Source: Paenibacillus lentus
GTDB lineage: Bacteria > Bacillota > Bacilli > Paenibacillales > Paenibacillaceae
Reading direction: 5' to 3'
Assembly: GCF_003931855.1 (NCBI RefSeq)
Contig: NZ_CP034248.1
Location: 3,162,001 to 3,226,000, forward strand
Length of the DNA stretch: 64,000 bases
Shown piece after piece: positions 1 through 8,266 of this stretch (positions are counted from its first letter, which is position 1; each line of letters begins with the position of its first letter). The notes beneath the pieces were generated by a model that saw nothing but the letters and a program-made list of their open reading frames with translations, did no database searches and was not told where the DNA came from. A program made the position numbers and the translations under genes.

Positions 1-165
1 ACCTCCGCGGAGCTGCATAAACTGGGTCCGTTGCTGGATCAGGGAATTCGGCTGGCCTGCCAAGCAAAAATTTGTGGTTTGGCTGAGGTTCGCTTGCCGG
101 AAGATCCGCTGAAGGCGGCTATCCGCAAACAGCTCGAACAGCAGCAAGAGGATGATTTATGGTAA
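1..165 (+). CDS. Probable 2Fe-2S ferredoxin-type protein, C-terminal part
   Basis: The window opens inside a reading frame that runs 54 codons to a TAA at 163-165. The visible piece contains RLACQAKICG followed by a short strand (AEVRLPED), which resembles the last cysteine region of plant-type 2Fe-2S ferredoxin domains, where a conserved LACQ supplies the fourth cluster ligand. The tail is rich in Gln, Glu and Asp. The N-terminal part with the other three cysteines lies outside the window, so the family call rests on one motif. The gene sits just upstream of the YphF-like lipoprotein and spoIVA. An unrelated protein with a chance LACQ cannot be excluded. Confidence 0.5.
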   Translation, partial: TSAELHKLGPLLDQGIRLACQAKICGLAEVRLPEDPLKAAIRKQLEQQQEDDLW

Positions 166-206
166 GGAAACGCATTGACGTATGATATTGCAAAGGATGA
201 ATAGCT

Positions 207-950
207 TTGAAGAAGACTTTTGTTCGTTATATGTTGCGTACCCTCCTGTTGGTCATGGGTGTATCACTTCTGTCAGGCTGCATGTATCCAGGCGGCAAAC
301 GGCAGGAGCAGGGGATATCTTACCGTGAGAGCGTGGAACGAATCCAAAGCGCGGTCGATGCTTTCCAGAAGGATAAAGGGATTTTGCCTATTATTACGGC
401 TGGAGAAGAGGTGCCTAGGTACGAAAAATTCCGAATCGATTTAGATAAGCTGAACAAGCAGGGTTACATCGACGAAATTCCTGCTACGGCTTTCGAGCAG
501 GGAGGAAGCGCTTATTTTCTCGTCATTAATGAGGAAATTGATCCGGTGGTCAAAGTGATGGATCTAGTCACGGTGCAGAAAGTAAACGATGTTCAAAGAC
601 TCGTGGATCAATATGGAAGAACTCATTCGGGGCAATGGCCTGTATTAGGAGATTCAGAAGCGTATCCTGGTCTTCATGAGGTCGATTTGCAGAAGATCCG
701 CGGGGAAGAGTATGCGCTGCTTAGTGTATATTCCAGACAGCCGCTACCCTATTTAATTGATGGGGAAGGGCGCGTATATGTTGACTATGCCTGGGATATT
801 ATGCAGGTCATCGATACATCCGGCAAAGAGATGAGCGGAGATGAATCCGATCTTAGAGAGCTGCTTACGGAGCAGTCCCACTTTGTGCCGGTGAAATCTC
901 TTCCTTATGTATGGAAGGATGGTTTGCCCATAGCTCAAGTCGACAACTGA
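207..950 (+). CDS. yphF: YphF-like lipoprotein
   Basis: A 247-residue secreted lipoprotein. The N-terminus has basic residues, a hydrophobic stretch and a lipobox (LLSGC, Cys at about residue 25), so the mature protein should be lipid-anchored outside the membrane. The rest is soluble and mostly charged, with no catalytic motif that I recognise. It starts with TTG, preceded by AAAGGATG at a normal distance. Its position directly before spoIVA matches yphF of Bacillus subtilis and the length agrees (about 245 residues). The function is unknown in the family. It is followed by a strong terminator, so it is separately transcribed from spoIVA. Confidence 0.75.
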   Translation: MKKTFVRYMLRTLLLVMGVSLLSGCMYPGGKRQEQGISYRESVERIQSAVDAFQKDKGILPIITAGEEVPRYEKFRIDLDKLNKQGYIDEIPATAFEQGGSAYFLVINEEIDPVVKVMDLVTVQKVNDVQRLVDQYGRTHSGQWPVLGDSEAYPGLHEVDLQKIRGEEYALLSVYSRQPLPYLIDGEGRVYVDYAWDIMQVIDTSGKEMSGDESDLRELLTEQSHFVPVKSLPYVWKDGLPIAQVDN

Positions 951-980
951 TTGCCAGTACAAAAAGATGTTTTTAGTTCA

Positions 981-1015
981 TGTCCTTCTATGTGTGATCA
1001 TAGGAGGGCATTTTT
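981..1015 (+). terminator. Intrinsic terminator after yphF-like gene
   Basis: A 12-bp stem (981-992 with 999-1010, including two G-T pairs) around a 6-base loop, followed directly by five T. It ends the upstream transcript about 30 bases after the lipoprotein stop codon. Confidence 0.8.
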
Positions 1016-1125
1016 CGTATGTCTAGAAATGAAATGACGAACATACAATGGTTATATGGCGGAAACCGTGGTGCGGGAGGTCGCGGCTGAATGGCAAAAA
1101 AAAGTAGGCTCGGACGGTATAATCC

Positions 1126-1154
1126 GTCATAATAGTGCATTTGCTACATATGAT
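1126..1154 (+). promoter_or_regulatory. Candidate sigma-E promoter of spoIVA
   Basis: GTCATAAT at 1126-1133 and CATATGAT at 1147-1154 are 13 bases apart. This resembles the mother-cell sigma-E pattern (GTCATATT and CATACAAT type elements). In Bacillus subtilis spoIVA is transcribed by sigma-E RNA polymerase. A second -10-like box, CATACAAT, lies at 1042-1049 but has a poor -35. The call is inference from motif and gene identity only. Confidence 0.4.
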
Positions 1155-1250
1155 GTTACTAGTCCAAATGAATGTACGAGTTATTGTAAATAACGAAGCG
1201 GATGCTCTCAAAGCATTTTTCCTTCGGCGAATTTTGAGGAGGGGATATCA

Positions 1251-2735
1251 TTGGTATTGGAGAAAGTGGACATTTACAAGGACATTGCCGAACGCACCGG
1301 AGGAGATATCTATCTTGGTGTGGTCGGAGCCGTCCGTACCGGAAAATCGACCTTTATTAAACGCTTCATGGAAACGGTCGTTCTACCGAATATTTCTAGT
1401 GAGGCTGATCGGATCCGTGCAGTGGATGAACTTCCGCAAAGCGCAGCCGGCAAGACAATCATGACGACAGAGCCAAAATTCGTGCCGAATAATGCCGTGC
1501 AAATCAAAGTAGCAGAAGGATTGGAAGTGAATGTGCGGCTTGTTGATTGTGTTGGCTACGCCGTTGAAGGAGCTAAAGGCTATGAGGATGAGAATGGCCC
1601 GCGCATGATCTCTACCCCCTGGTTTGAGGAGCCGATTCCATTCCAGGAGGCAGCGGAAATCGGCACGCGCAAGGTTATTCAAGAGCATTCGACGTTAGGC
1701 GTCGTAGTGACCACGGACGGCACGATCGCGGACATTCCGCGCTATTCCTACGTGGAGTCCGAAGAGCGCGTCATTGCCGAATTGAAGGAAGTCGGCAAGC
1801 CGTTTGTGCTCGTTATAAACTCTACGCGCCCGACAAGCGAGGAAGCGCAGCAGCTTCGCGGCGAGCTGGCCGTTAAATATGATATTCCGGTTATTGCTTT
1901 AAGTGCAGCAACGATGACGGAGGAAGACGTAACAGGTGTTCTGCGTGAGGTGCTTTACGAATTTCCGGTGCACGAGGTCAATGTGAATCTGCCTAGCTGG
2001 GTTATGGTGCTGAATGAGAATCATTGGCTTCGCAGCAATTATGAGAATTCGGTCCGCGATACGGTTAAGGATATCCGACGTCTTCGTGACGTCGACCGGG
2101 TCGTGAGCAATTTCCTTGAATATGAATTCATCGATCGTGCAGGGCTCAGTGGACTAAACATGGGGCAAGGCGTAGCTGAAATTGATTTATACGCGCCGGA
2201 TGATCTGTATGACCAAATCCTCATGGAGGTTGTCGGCGTTGAAATCAGAGGGAAGGATCACTTGCTGCAATTAATGCAGGAATTTACGCATGCGAAGAAG
2301 GAATATGACCGCTTCGCAGAAGCGCTAGAGATGGTGAAAACGACCGGTTACGGAATCGCTGCGCCGTCCCTCGCCGAGATGGCGTTGGATGAGCCGGAAC
2401 TTATCCGCCAAGGCTCCAGATTCGGCGTTCGCCTCAAAGCAACAGCTCCATCTATTCATATGATCCGGGTGGATGTAGAGTCTGAATTCGCGCCGATCAT
2501 CGGCACGGAGAAGCAGAGCGAGGAATTAGTTCGTTATTTGATGCAGGATTTTGAAAATGATCCGATTAAGATTTGGGAATCTGATATTTTTGGCCGTTCC
2601 TTGCACTCTATCGTGAGAGAAGGAATTCAAGGCAAAATTGCAATGATGCCGGACAATGCCCGCTATAAACTGCAGGAGACGCTGGGGCGGATTATCAACG
2701 AAGGCTCAGGCGGACTGATTGCTATCATTTTATAG
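1251..2735 (+). CDS. spoIVA: Stage IV sporulation protein A, coat-basement ATPase
   Basis: A 494-residue protein matching SpoIVA over its whole length (about 492 residues in Bacillus subtilis). SpoIVA is an ATP-hydrolysing cytoskeletal protein that polymerises on the outer forespore membrane and forms the base on which the spore coat assembles; it is also needed for cortex formation. The Walker A motif GAVRTGKST is at residues 26-34 and a Walker-B-like VDCVGY is near residue 100; the family signature around PQSAAGKTIMTTEP is intact. It starts with TTG and has a strong GAGGAGGGG ribosome site. It is flanked by terminators, so it is monocistronic. Its presence shows that the organism forms endospores. 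Confidence 0.97.
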   Translation: MVLEKVDIYKDIAERTGGDIYLGVVGAVRTGKSTFIKRFMETVVLPNISSEADRIRAVDELPQSAAGKTIMTTEPKFVPNNAVQIKVAEGLEVNVRLVDCVGYAVEGAKGYEDENGPRMISTPWFEEPIPFQEAAEIGTRKVIQEHSTLGVVVTTDGTIADIPRYSYVESEERVIAELKEVGKPFVLVINSTRPTSEEAQQLRGELAVKYDIPVIALSAATMTEEDVTGVLREVLYEFPVHEVNVNLPSWVMVLNENHWLRSNYENSVRDTVKDIRRLRDVDRVVSNFLEYEFIDRAGLSGLNMGQGVAEIDLYAPDDLYDQILMEVVGVEIRGKDHLLQLMQEFTHAKKEYDRFAEALEMVKTTGYGIAAPSLAEMALDEPELIRQGSRFGVRLKATAPSIHMIRVDVESEFAPIIGTEKQSEELVRYLMQDFENDPIKIWESDIFGRSLHSIVREGIQGKIAMMPDNARYKLQETLGRIINEGSGGLIAIIL

Positions 2736-2754
2736 AAAAATATTTGTTTATCCC

Positions 2755-2793
2755 AACCGTGCACTAAGCTGAAATGGCTGTGTACGGTTTTTT
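2755..2793 (+). terminator. Intrinsic terminator after spoIVA
   Basis: Arms AACCGTGCAC (2755-2764) and GTGTACGGTT (2780-2789) pair along ten positions with one G-T pair, followed by a T run. Confidence 0.85.
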
Positions 2794-2818
2794 ATTTTTG
2801 CAAATAAGTAAAAACCGA

Positions 2819-2847
2819 TTTACATACTTGGGATTAAGAGATATATT
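2819..2847 (+). promoter_or_regulatory. Sigma-A-type promoter of the sugar ABC operon
   Basis: TTTACA at 2819-2824 and TATATT at 2842-2847 are separated by exactly 17 bases, close to the vegetative consensus. It lies 45 bases before the binding-protein start and just after the spoIVA terminator. Confidence 0.55.
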
Positions 2848-2891
2848 ATTCTATATTGAATTTTTTAGATACATATCGAGGGGGAGAAGCA

Positions 2892-4001
2892 ATGAAGAAG
2901 ATCACATTTTTGCGAAAAAGCCGGATGACAGTGCTAGTTCTTTTATTGGTGCTTGTCGTTAGTGCATGCGGTATTAAGAAGGAGCCAGCGTCAGCTCCGG
3001 TTTCGGAGGCGGTGTCAACGTCAGGGCAAAGCGCCGAAGTAGACGTTAGTAATAAGGAGCTTGCAGGTAAGAGGGTAGCCCTAATTATGGAGTTCAATAC
3101 AGGCACATTCTCGCAGCAGTATGTGCAGGGCGTGACGGAGGAAGTAAAGAAGTTCGGCGGGGAACTGACCACCTTCGTGGCAGAAAATGATAAAGCGAAA
3201 ATGTCTTCACTACTTGAATCGGCAGTCAATCAAAATTTTGACATTATTTTGACGGATCATGGCGCAGCTGAGTTTTTGGAGCCGGGTATTAAAAAAGCGG
3301 TTGAGAAGGGAATCGCGGTTGTCGTGTTCGATGCACAGGTTGAAGTGCCTGGCGTAACGGTGCTGTCTCAGGACGATCAAAGCATGGCGGCATTGTCGCT
3401 GGAGCAGTTGAAGAAGGATTCGGGCGGTGAAGGAAATATCGTCAAGGTTTGGGTAGCTGGCTTTGCTCCTATGGAACGCAGGGATGTGGAATATAAGAAG
3501 TTCCTAGAGGAGAACCCAGAGATCAAGGAAATCGCGAGTTTTGGAACGGCCTCGAATCCGGCGCTCGATTCCCAGACACAAATGGAGGCGGTCTTGAAGA
3601 GATATCCGAAGGGCGAAATCACGGCGGTATGGGCTGCTTGGGACGAATTCGCCAAAGGAGCAGCTAGAGCGATTCAGCTTGCCGGACGTGATGAGATTAA
3701 AGTATATGGCATTGATTTGAGTGATGAGGATTTACAGATTATTCAAGATCCAGACAGCCCATGGGTGGCTTCCGCAGCAGTAGACCCGAAGGATATTGGC
3801 CGGGTGCAGGTGAGATACGCCTATCAGAAACTGCATGGCGACGAGACGGAGGATAAGGTGGTTCTTCAGGCGGTGCTTGTTACGCGGGATGCGCTGCCTA
3901 AAAAACAGGTATCTACAGATGACCTATCCCAATATGTAGAGGGCTGGGGAGGCTCCAAGCAGGGTATTCAAGAATGGATGAAAGAGTATGGCGTAGAGTA
4001 G
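2892..4001 (+). CDS. Sugar-type ABC transporter substrate-binding lipoprotein
   Basis: A 369-residue lipoprotein with a basic N-terminus, a hydrophobic stretch and lipobox VSAC (Cys at about residue 26), then a Ser/Ala/Glu-rich linker. The body has the two-lobed periplasmic-binding-protein type 1 pattern of ribose, galactose and autoinducer-2 binders: an early ALIMEFNTGTF strand, an ILTDHG segment and a C-terminal VYGIDLS segment. It should capture a sugar or sugar-like ligand outside the membrane and deliver it to the double ATPase and permease encoded next. ATG 2892 is chosen because GAGGGGGAG precedes it; an in-frame ATG at 2856 lacks a ribosome site. The ligand cannot be told from sequence. 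Confidence 0.88.
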   Translation: MKKITFLRKSRMTVLVLLLVLVVSACGIKKEPASAPVSEAVSTSGQSAEVDVSNKELAGKRVALIMEFNTGTFSQQYVQGVTEEVKKFGGELTTFVAENDKAKMSSLLESAVNQNFDIILTDHGAAEFLEPGIKKAVEKGIAVVVFDAQVEVPGVTVLSQDDQSMAALSLEQLKKDSGGEGNIVKVWVAGFAPMERRDVEYKKFLEENPEIKEIASFGTASNPALDSQTQMEAVLKRYPKGEITAVWAAWDEFAKGAARAIQLAGRDEIKVYGIDLSDEDLQIIQDPDSPWVASAAVDPKDIGRVQVRYAYQKLHGDETEDKVVLQAVLVTRDALPKKQVSTDDLSQYVEGWGGSKQGIQEWMKEYGVE

Positions 4002-4026
4002 GGAGCTAGGGCTACAACATGCGAAG

Positions 4027-4050
4027 AGCGCGCCGAATGGCGTGCTTTTT
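4027..4050 (+). terminator. Intercistronic hairpin between binding protein and ATPase
   Basis: An 8-bp stem (4027-4034 with 4039-4046, one G-T pair), a 4-base loop and a T run lie between the binding-protein gene and the ATPase gene. Such partial terminators commonly let binding protein be made in excess over membrane components. Full termination is unlikely because no new promoter is obvious in the remaining 20 bases. Confidence 0.65.
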
Positions 4051-4070
4051 AATTAAAGGGGTGTTGTGAA

Positions 4071-5606
4071 GTGGTGTCATCGGAAAATAGGACGGAGCAA
4101 CAATTTATCCTGGAAATGAAGGGAATCACAAAATCGTTTGCCGGTGTCCCGGCACTTCGCGGTGTAGATTTCAGTTTAAGGAGCGGACAGGTTCATGCGC
4201 TTCTCGGGGCGAATGGGGCCGGAAAAAGCACATTGATGAAGATCGTATCGGGAGCTTACGAATATGATGAAGGCACGATGCTGTTCAAGGGGCAGGCTGT
4301 TAGACATAAATCGCCTGCAGATGCTAAGAAACAGGGGATTCACTGTGTCTATCAGGAGGTAGATGCAAGCCTCGTTCCCCAACTGTCGGTCGCCGAGAAC
4401 GTCATGCTGGATGCGATCGGAGCCGCGGATAGCAAGGTATGGCTAAGTCCAGGGCGACAGGCCCGAGAAGCCGAGCAAATTCTCGCATCACTCCAAGTGA
4501 ACATTCCGGTCAAGAAGAAGGTTGCCGATTTAAGTATCGCGGAGAAGCAGATGGTGCTGTTGGCACGCATCGTCCGGCAAGAAGCGAAGGTCATTATTTT
4601 TGACGAGCCGACAGCTCCCCTAAGCGGAGCTGAGGCGGATACCTTCTTCCGCATTTTGAGCGAGCTCAAGCATCGGGGGACGGCATGCGTCTTTATTACC
4701 CACCGCTTACCCGAAGTGATGGAGCATGCCGATTATGTCACCGTCATGCGGGACGGAAGGAACGTGCATTCCGGTACAGTCGATGAATTAAGCATGGAAG
4801 GGCTTGTCACTCAAATGCTGGGTAAAACATTTGCTGAGGAGTTTCCGAAAATCCCGGCAGAAATCGGCGAAGTCATATTGAGCATAAATGGTTTAAAGCA
4901 AGGGCGGAAGATCAAAGGCATCGACCTCACGGTGTGCAGAGGACAAATCGTGGCTGTAGTCGGGCTAGTTGGTGCTGGAAAGACGGAAATCACTAGGATA
5001 CTTGCCGGGGCCGAGCGGCCGGACGGCGGCGAAATTTATATGCAGGGTGAGCTCAAGCGGTTTAAGCAGCCGGCTGACGCGATTCGGGGAGGCATTGTCA
5101 GTGTACCTGAAGAACGGCGTAGGCAGGGAATTGTCATTCAGGAGTCCGTGGAGCGTAATATCAGTCTTCCGCTGCTTGATCGAATCAGCCGTTTCAGCTT
5201 CATATCTAGAAGGCAGGAGCAGGGGCTTGCCGAGCGTACAATATCCGCGCTGGGCATCAAGACCGCTTCCTCGAAGCTGCCGGTAAAATATTTAAGCGGG
5301 GGCAACCAACAAAAGGTCGCAATTGGCAAATGGGTGGAGAAAGAAGCGGATATATTTCTGTTCGACGAACCGACGAAAGGGGTCGATATCGGGGCGAAGA
5401 GTGATATTTTCCGCATTATCGGGCAGTTGGCGGCTGCTGGCAAAGGAATAATGTACTTGACAAGCGAATTGGATGAAGGTCTCGGAATTGGAGATATTAT
5501 CGTGGTCTTGTACGATGGCAGTATAGCCGCCGTGCTGCCGCGCAATGAGGCAACTTTAGAGAAAATTATGTACTTTGCAAGCGGTGGACAGGAGGAAAAT
5601 TTGTGA
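4071..5606 (+). CDS. Sugar ABC transporter, double ATP-binding subunit (RbsA family)
   Basis: A 511-residue protein with two ABC domains in tandem, the layout of RbsA/MglA/XylG-type ATPases. The first domain has an intact Walker A (GANGAGKST, residues 46-54) and VIIFDEPTAPLSG as Walker B. The second has GLVGAGKTE near residue 300, LSGGNQQK near 408 and FLFDEPTKGVD. It energises uptake by the permease encoded next, acting at the inner face of the membrane. It starts with GTG at 4071 (another GTG follows at once), after GGGGTG. It lies 69 bases after the binding-protein gene and overlaps the permease gene by 4 bases, showing translational coupling. Confidence 0.92.
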   Translation: MVSSENRTEQQFILEMKGITKSFAGVPALRGVDFSLRSGQVHALLGANGAGKSTLMKIVSGAYEYDEGTMLFKGQAVRHKSPADAKKQGIHCVYQEVDASLVPQLSVAENVMLDAIGAADSKVWLSPGRQAREAEQILASLQVNIPVKKKVADLSIAEKQMVLLARIVRQEAKVIIFDEPTAPLSGAEADTFFRILSELKHRGTACVFITHRLPEVMEHADYVTVMRDGRNVHSGTVDELSMEGLVTQMLGKTFAEEFPKIPAEIGEVILSINGLKQGRKIKGIDLTVCRGQIVAVVGLVGAGKTEITRILAGAERPDGGEIYMQGELKRFKQPADAIRGGIVSVPEERRRQGIVIQESVERNISLPLLDRISRFSFISRRQEQGLAERTISALGIKTASSKLPVKYLSGGNQQKVAIGKWVEKEADIFLFDEPTKGVDIGAKSDIFRIIGQLAAAGKGIMYLTSELDEGLGIGDIIVVLYDGSIAAVLPRNEATLEKIMYFASGGQEENL

Positions 5607-6589
5607 AAGATAGATTGATGAATGTAACGTTCCGGTACGGAACGATCACGGTTGTATTGGCGGTCATCGCTTTTTTTTCGATAAAGCTGCCGTATTTTTT
5701 TACTTACAGCAACCTGAGCGACATCTTGAACTCGATTGCGATCGTCACCTTCGTAGCGATAGGTGTCACGCTATCATTGGCTGTGGATGGATTTGATCTA
5801 TCGGTCGGATCGACGGTTTCGCTGACGACTGTTGTCTCGGCATCGCTAATGATTTGGTATCAGATGCCGCTCTATATCGTAATTATTTTTCCGTTATTGA
5901 TTGGGGCTCTCATCGGTTTGCTTAATGCTTTTCTCATCATCAAAATGCGAATTCCGGATTTGCTTGCAACATTAGCCACGATGTATATCGTTGCGGGTAT
6001 CCAGAAGACCTATGCCCAAGGCTACACGATTTACAACAATATGCAGTTCCCGGATGGCAGTAAAGCGGCGGGTAAAATGGACAAAACATTTTTGCTGCTA
6101 GGTCAAGGCGAGGTGCTGGGCATTCCAATTAGCGTTATTCTTCTATTATTTTTCGTAGCCATCGTACACTTATTTCTAACCCGGACAAAATATGGACGAC
6201 AAATTTACATTACGGGCGGCAATGAAGAGGCGGCTAGGTTGTCGGGGATTAAGGTGAAAAAAGTTCGGATGTTCGCCTATATGGCATCCGGGGTCTTTGC
6301 GGCGATCGGCGGGCTGCTTTTCGCTTCACGGGTCGGCTCCGGGCAAATTGATGCGGGTGCGCCATTATTGATGGAGGCCGTTGCTGCAACTTTTGTTGGT
6401 TTCTCCGTCTTCGGCGCGGGAAAGCCGAACATTATCGGCACCTTCATCGGCTCCGTGCTCATCGGGGTGCTCGTCAATGGATTGACGATGATGAACGTGC
6501 AATATTTTGCGCATGATATCGTAAAGGGCTCAGTCCTGGTTCTGGCTTTATCCATCACTTTTTACGTACTAAATCGATCTAGGAACTAA
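5603..6589 (+). CDS. Sugar ABC transporter permease (RbsC family)
   Basis: A 328-residue integral membrane protein with about eight to ten hydrophobic segments, typical of the branched-chain/ribose permease family. The conserved VDGFDLSVGSTVSL segment near residue 65 and GGNEEAARLSGI loop in the cytoplasmic coupling region match RbsC-like permeases. It starts with GTG inside the last codons of the ATPase gene (GTGA overlap), after a good AGGAGG site. Together with the two upstream genes it makes a complete importer. The operon is inserted between spoIVA and hbs, which are neighbours in Bacillus subtilis. Confidence 0.92.
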   Translation: MKDRLMNVTFRYGTITVVLAVIAFFSIKLPYFFTYSNLSDILNSIAIVTFVAIGVTLSLAVDGFDLSVGSTVSLTTVVSASLMIWYQMPLYIVIIFPLLIGALIGLLNAFLIIKMRIPDLLATLATMYIVAGIQKTYAQGYTIYNNMQFPDGSKAAGKMDKTFLLLGQGEVLGIPISVILLLFFVAIVHLFLTRTKYGRQIYITGGNEEAARLSGIKVKKVRMFAYMASGVFAAIGGLLFASRVGSGQIDAGAPLLMEAVAATFVGFSVFGAGKPNIIGTFIGSVLIGVLVNGLTMMNVQYFAHDIVKGSVLVLALSITFYVLNRSRN

Positions 6590-6666
6590 AAAGCTTGAAA
6601 TTATAGATGGGCTGTATTACTATAAGTTTGTTCCGCGCCGTTGTTTGTGGCGGTATATGAACTTTT

Positions 6667-6735
6667 TTACTGGGCAAAATTCCAGTAATCATGTAAAATA
6701 ACGTATATTCTGCGGTAAAACGGAAACACAGAATA
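6667..6735 (+). promoter_or_regulatory. hbs upstream region with two inverted repeats
   Basis: TTACTGG (6667-6673) and CCAGTAA (6682-6688) form a perfect inverted repeat with an 8-base centre. It overlaps a possible promoter: TGGGCA at 6671-6676 and TAAAAT at 6694-6699, 17 bases apart. A second perfect repeat, TATTCTG (6706-6712) and CAGAATA (6729-6735), falls in the presumed 5' leader. The first could be an operator or a hairpin, the second a leader hairpin that stabilises the message. Both are read directly; the roles are inference. Confidence 0.4.
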
Positions 6736-6773
6736 TCAGAGCGACGTAATTTTCTATGGGGAGGTGAATTTTA

Positions 6774-7046
6774 ATGAATAAATCCGATTTGGTAAACCAA
6801 GTTGCTGAGAGCACGGAGCTTTCCAAGAAAGATGCAACTAAGGCGGTGGATGCTGTATTTGAGGCGATCTCTACAGCGCTGCAAAACGGTGATAAAGTTC
6901 AACTGGTTGGTTTTGGCAACTTTGAAGTTCGTGAACGTTCTGCCCGTAAAGGACGCAACCCGCAAACAGGAGAGGAAATCGAAATCCCTGCGAGCAAAAT
7001 TCCTGCATTCAAACCAGGTAAAGCGCTCAAAGACGGAATTAAATAA
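6774..7046 (+). CDS. hbs: DNA-binding protein HU
   Basis: A 90-residue HU-family nucleoid protein. It binds and bends DNA without strong sequence preference and compacts the chromosome. The N-terminal helices ([20 protein letters not shown]) and the beta-arm region ([18 protein letters not shown]) match the family closely, and the length is the standard 90 residues. It starts at ATG after GGGGAGGTG with an ideal distance. It is monocistronic, between its own upstream repeats and a downstream hairpin. The position between spoIVA and mtrB matches hbs of Bacillus subtilis, except that a GTP cyclohydrolase gene (mtrA/folE) normally found before mtrB is missing here. Confidence 0.97.
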   Translation: MNKSDLVNQVAESTELSKKDATKAVDAVFEAISTALQNGDKVQLVGFGNFEVRERSARKGRNPQTGEEIEIPASKIPAFKPGKALKDGIK

Positions 7047-7069
7047 GATTTCTACATATCTTCTCTGAT

Positions 7070-7108
7070 AAAAGAGTCCGTGGGCAATTGTTCACGGCCT
7101 TTTCTTTT
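7070..7108 (+). terminator. Terminator after hbs
   Basis: A hairpin with core CCGTG (7078-7082) and CACGG (7093-7097), extended by flanking AAAAG and CCTTTT pairs with one mismatch, followed by TTTCTTTT. Confidence 0.65.
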
Positions 7109-7153
7109 AGAAGGCTGTAGAGCGTCATTTATCCGATGGGAGGAAGGCACAGG

Positions 7154-7411
7154 ATGGATCAGCACAATCAGAATGCCGGAGGCGGAGACGAGCGCGTAAA
7201 CAATGGAGATTATTTCGTCGTCAAAGCGAAGGAGCAAGGTGTTCAGGTCATCGGGCTTACCCGTGGCAAGGACACGCGTTTCCATCATACGGAGAAGCTG
7301 GACAAGGGTGAGGTGCTCATCGCCCAATTTACCGACCACACGTCGGCGGTAAAAATTAGAGGCAAGGCTGTCGTTATGACTAAGCACGGCAGAATCGATA
7401 CGGAAGAATGA
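7154..7411 (+). CDS. mtrB: Tryptophan-sensing RNA-binding attenuation protein TRAP
   Basis: An 85-residue TRAP. Eleven subunits form a ring that binds tryptophan between subunits and then wraps leader RNA carrying spaced GAG/UAG triplets. The known tryptophan- and RNA-contact residues are all present: GLTRG-DT (the Thr pair), [11 protein letters not shown] (RNA-binding Lys), QFTDHTS, and VKIRG with the Lys and Arg that contact RNA. The N-terminus is about ten residues longer than in Bacillus subtilis and rich in Asn and Gly. ATG 7154 is chosen because GGGAGGAAGG precedes it; an in-frame ATG at 7136 would place that site inside the gene. Its expected target lies in this window at 17752-17815. 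Confidence 0.96.
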   Translation: MDQHNQNAGGGDERVNNGDYFVVKAKEQGVQVIGLTRGKDTRFHHTEKLDKGEVLIAQFTDHTSAVKIRGKAVVMTKHGRIDTEE

Positions 7412-7421
7412 TTTTGATCAT

Positions 7422-7443
7422 GCAGGCATAGCCTGCTTTTTTT
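7422..7443 (+). terminator. Intrinsic terminator after mtrB
   Basis: GCAGGC (7422-7427), loop ATA, GCCTGC (7431-7436) and a run of seven T. The intron remnant begins about ten bases after the T run. Confidence 0.85.
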
Positions 7444-7453
7444 AATTGGCGGC

Positions 7454-8202
7454 GTGCCCAGATAAGCACGCATCTTCTAACTGGTGGAAGTCCAGTCACG
7501 GGAAGGGCCAAGCCCCGCGTAGCTAGGTCAATATTCTGTGGGAAAGACATGGGAATGGGATCGGGGAACTTACACGTTATGCGGATGACTTCGTCGTCGT
7601 ATGCAAGACGAAGAAGGACGCAGGGCGTGCGTACGAAATCATACGTACGATCATGGAGCGATTGGAGCTTACCTTGCATCCAACGAAAACTCGCATTGTC
7701 GGACTCTGGACAGAGAAGAAGGCTTCGACTTTCTCGGCATGCACCATCGGAAGGCGAAAGCGGAAACCTCAAAAGGAAAAGTGTACTACACCACCCATCA
7801 ATGGCTAACCCAGAAAGCAGAAGAATGTATTCGAGAGGTCGTAAAGGAACGTTTGGCACGACCGAATATTAGACATAAGTCATTCCTCGAACATGTGGAA
7901 TGGCTAAACCCCAAGATTCAGGGATGGCGAAATTATTACTACATGGCCTACAGCCAACAGAGAATGGCAAAGTTGGATTGATACATTTTGCAAAGACTTT
8001 CGATATGGTATGCAAAGAAACGGCAACGCTTACGCTGGATGAATTCGTTTCGCGAGGTTAGGTTCTTGGCCACCCATTATGGACTCAAAACGCTCTTGTG
8101 ATCTGCAAGCACATGAATGAAAGAACGTCGGAAAGCCGTATGAGGGAAAACCTCACGTACGGTTTGATGAGGAGGGGCAGAATGTTCTGCCCTTTACTCT
8201 AG
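7454..8202 (+). mobile_element. Degenerate group II intron, internally deleted
   Basis: The left end GTGCCCAGATAAGC at 7454, followed by a GGTGGAAGTCC and AAGCCCCG-type domain I start, is typical of bacterial group II introns. The right end has a recognisable domain V (8134-8165: catalytic AGC, a GAGG-GAAA-ACCTC tip) and a domain VI hairpin (GGGCAGAA with TTCTGCCC, about 8175-8192), ending near 8202. Only about 750 bases remain; active elements of this type are usually about 1.9-2.5 kb. Most of domains I-IV and the first half of the reverse transcriptase are gone. The exact 3' end is uncertain by a few bases. It cannot move or splice by itself in its present state. Confidence 0.85.
7560..8101 (+). 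pseudogene. Group II intron reverse transcriptase/maturase remnant
   Basis: The C-terminal half of an intron-encoded protein. It starts abruptly just before the RT active-site motif (LTRYADDFVVVCKTKK, the YADD box), so RT motifs 1-4 are deleted. A one-base deletion near 7714-7719 shifts the frame; the rest continues as EGFDFLGMHHRKAK and the maturase (X) region with VEWLNPKIQGWRNYYYMAYS. A TGA at 7979-7981 stands where the family has Trp (KLDW), and the original stop is at 8099-8101. With three lesions it is certainly non-functional. A frame from 7601 to 7981 exists, but only its second part is family-like. Confidence 0.85.
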
Positions 8203-8266
8203 TACAATGGGATATAGAGTATGATGAGCATAATATTACTAGGTCATAAACCAAGGAGAATGCCTC

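Noticed and set aside
1135..1464. Open frame overlapping the start of spoIVA
   Set aside because: It is a shadow of spoIVA in another frame, with no ribosome site and atypical composition.
7601..7981. 126-codon open frame in the intron remnant
   Set aside because: Only its second half resembles a maturase; the first half is out of frame with the reverse transcriptase that precedes it. It is part of the pseudogene.
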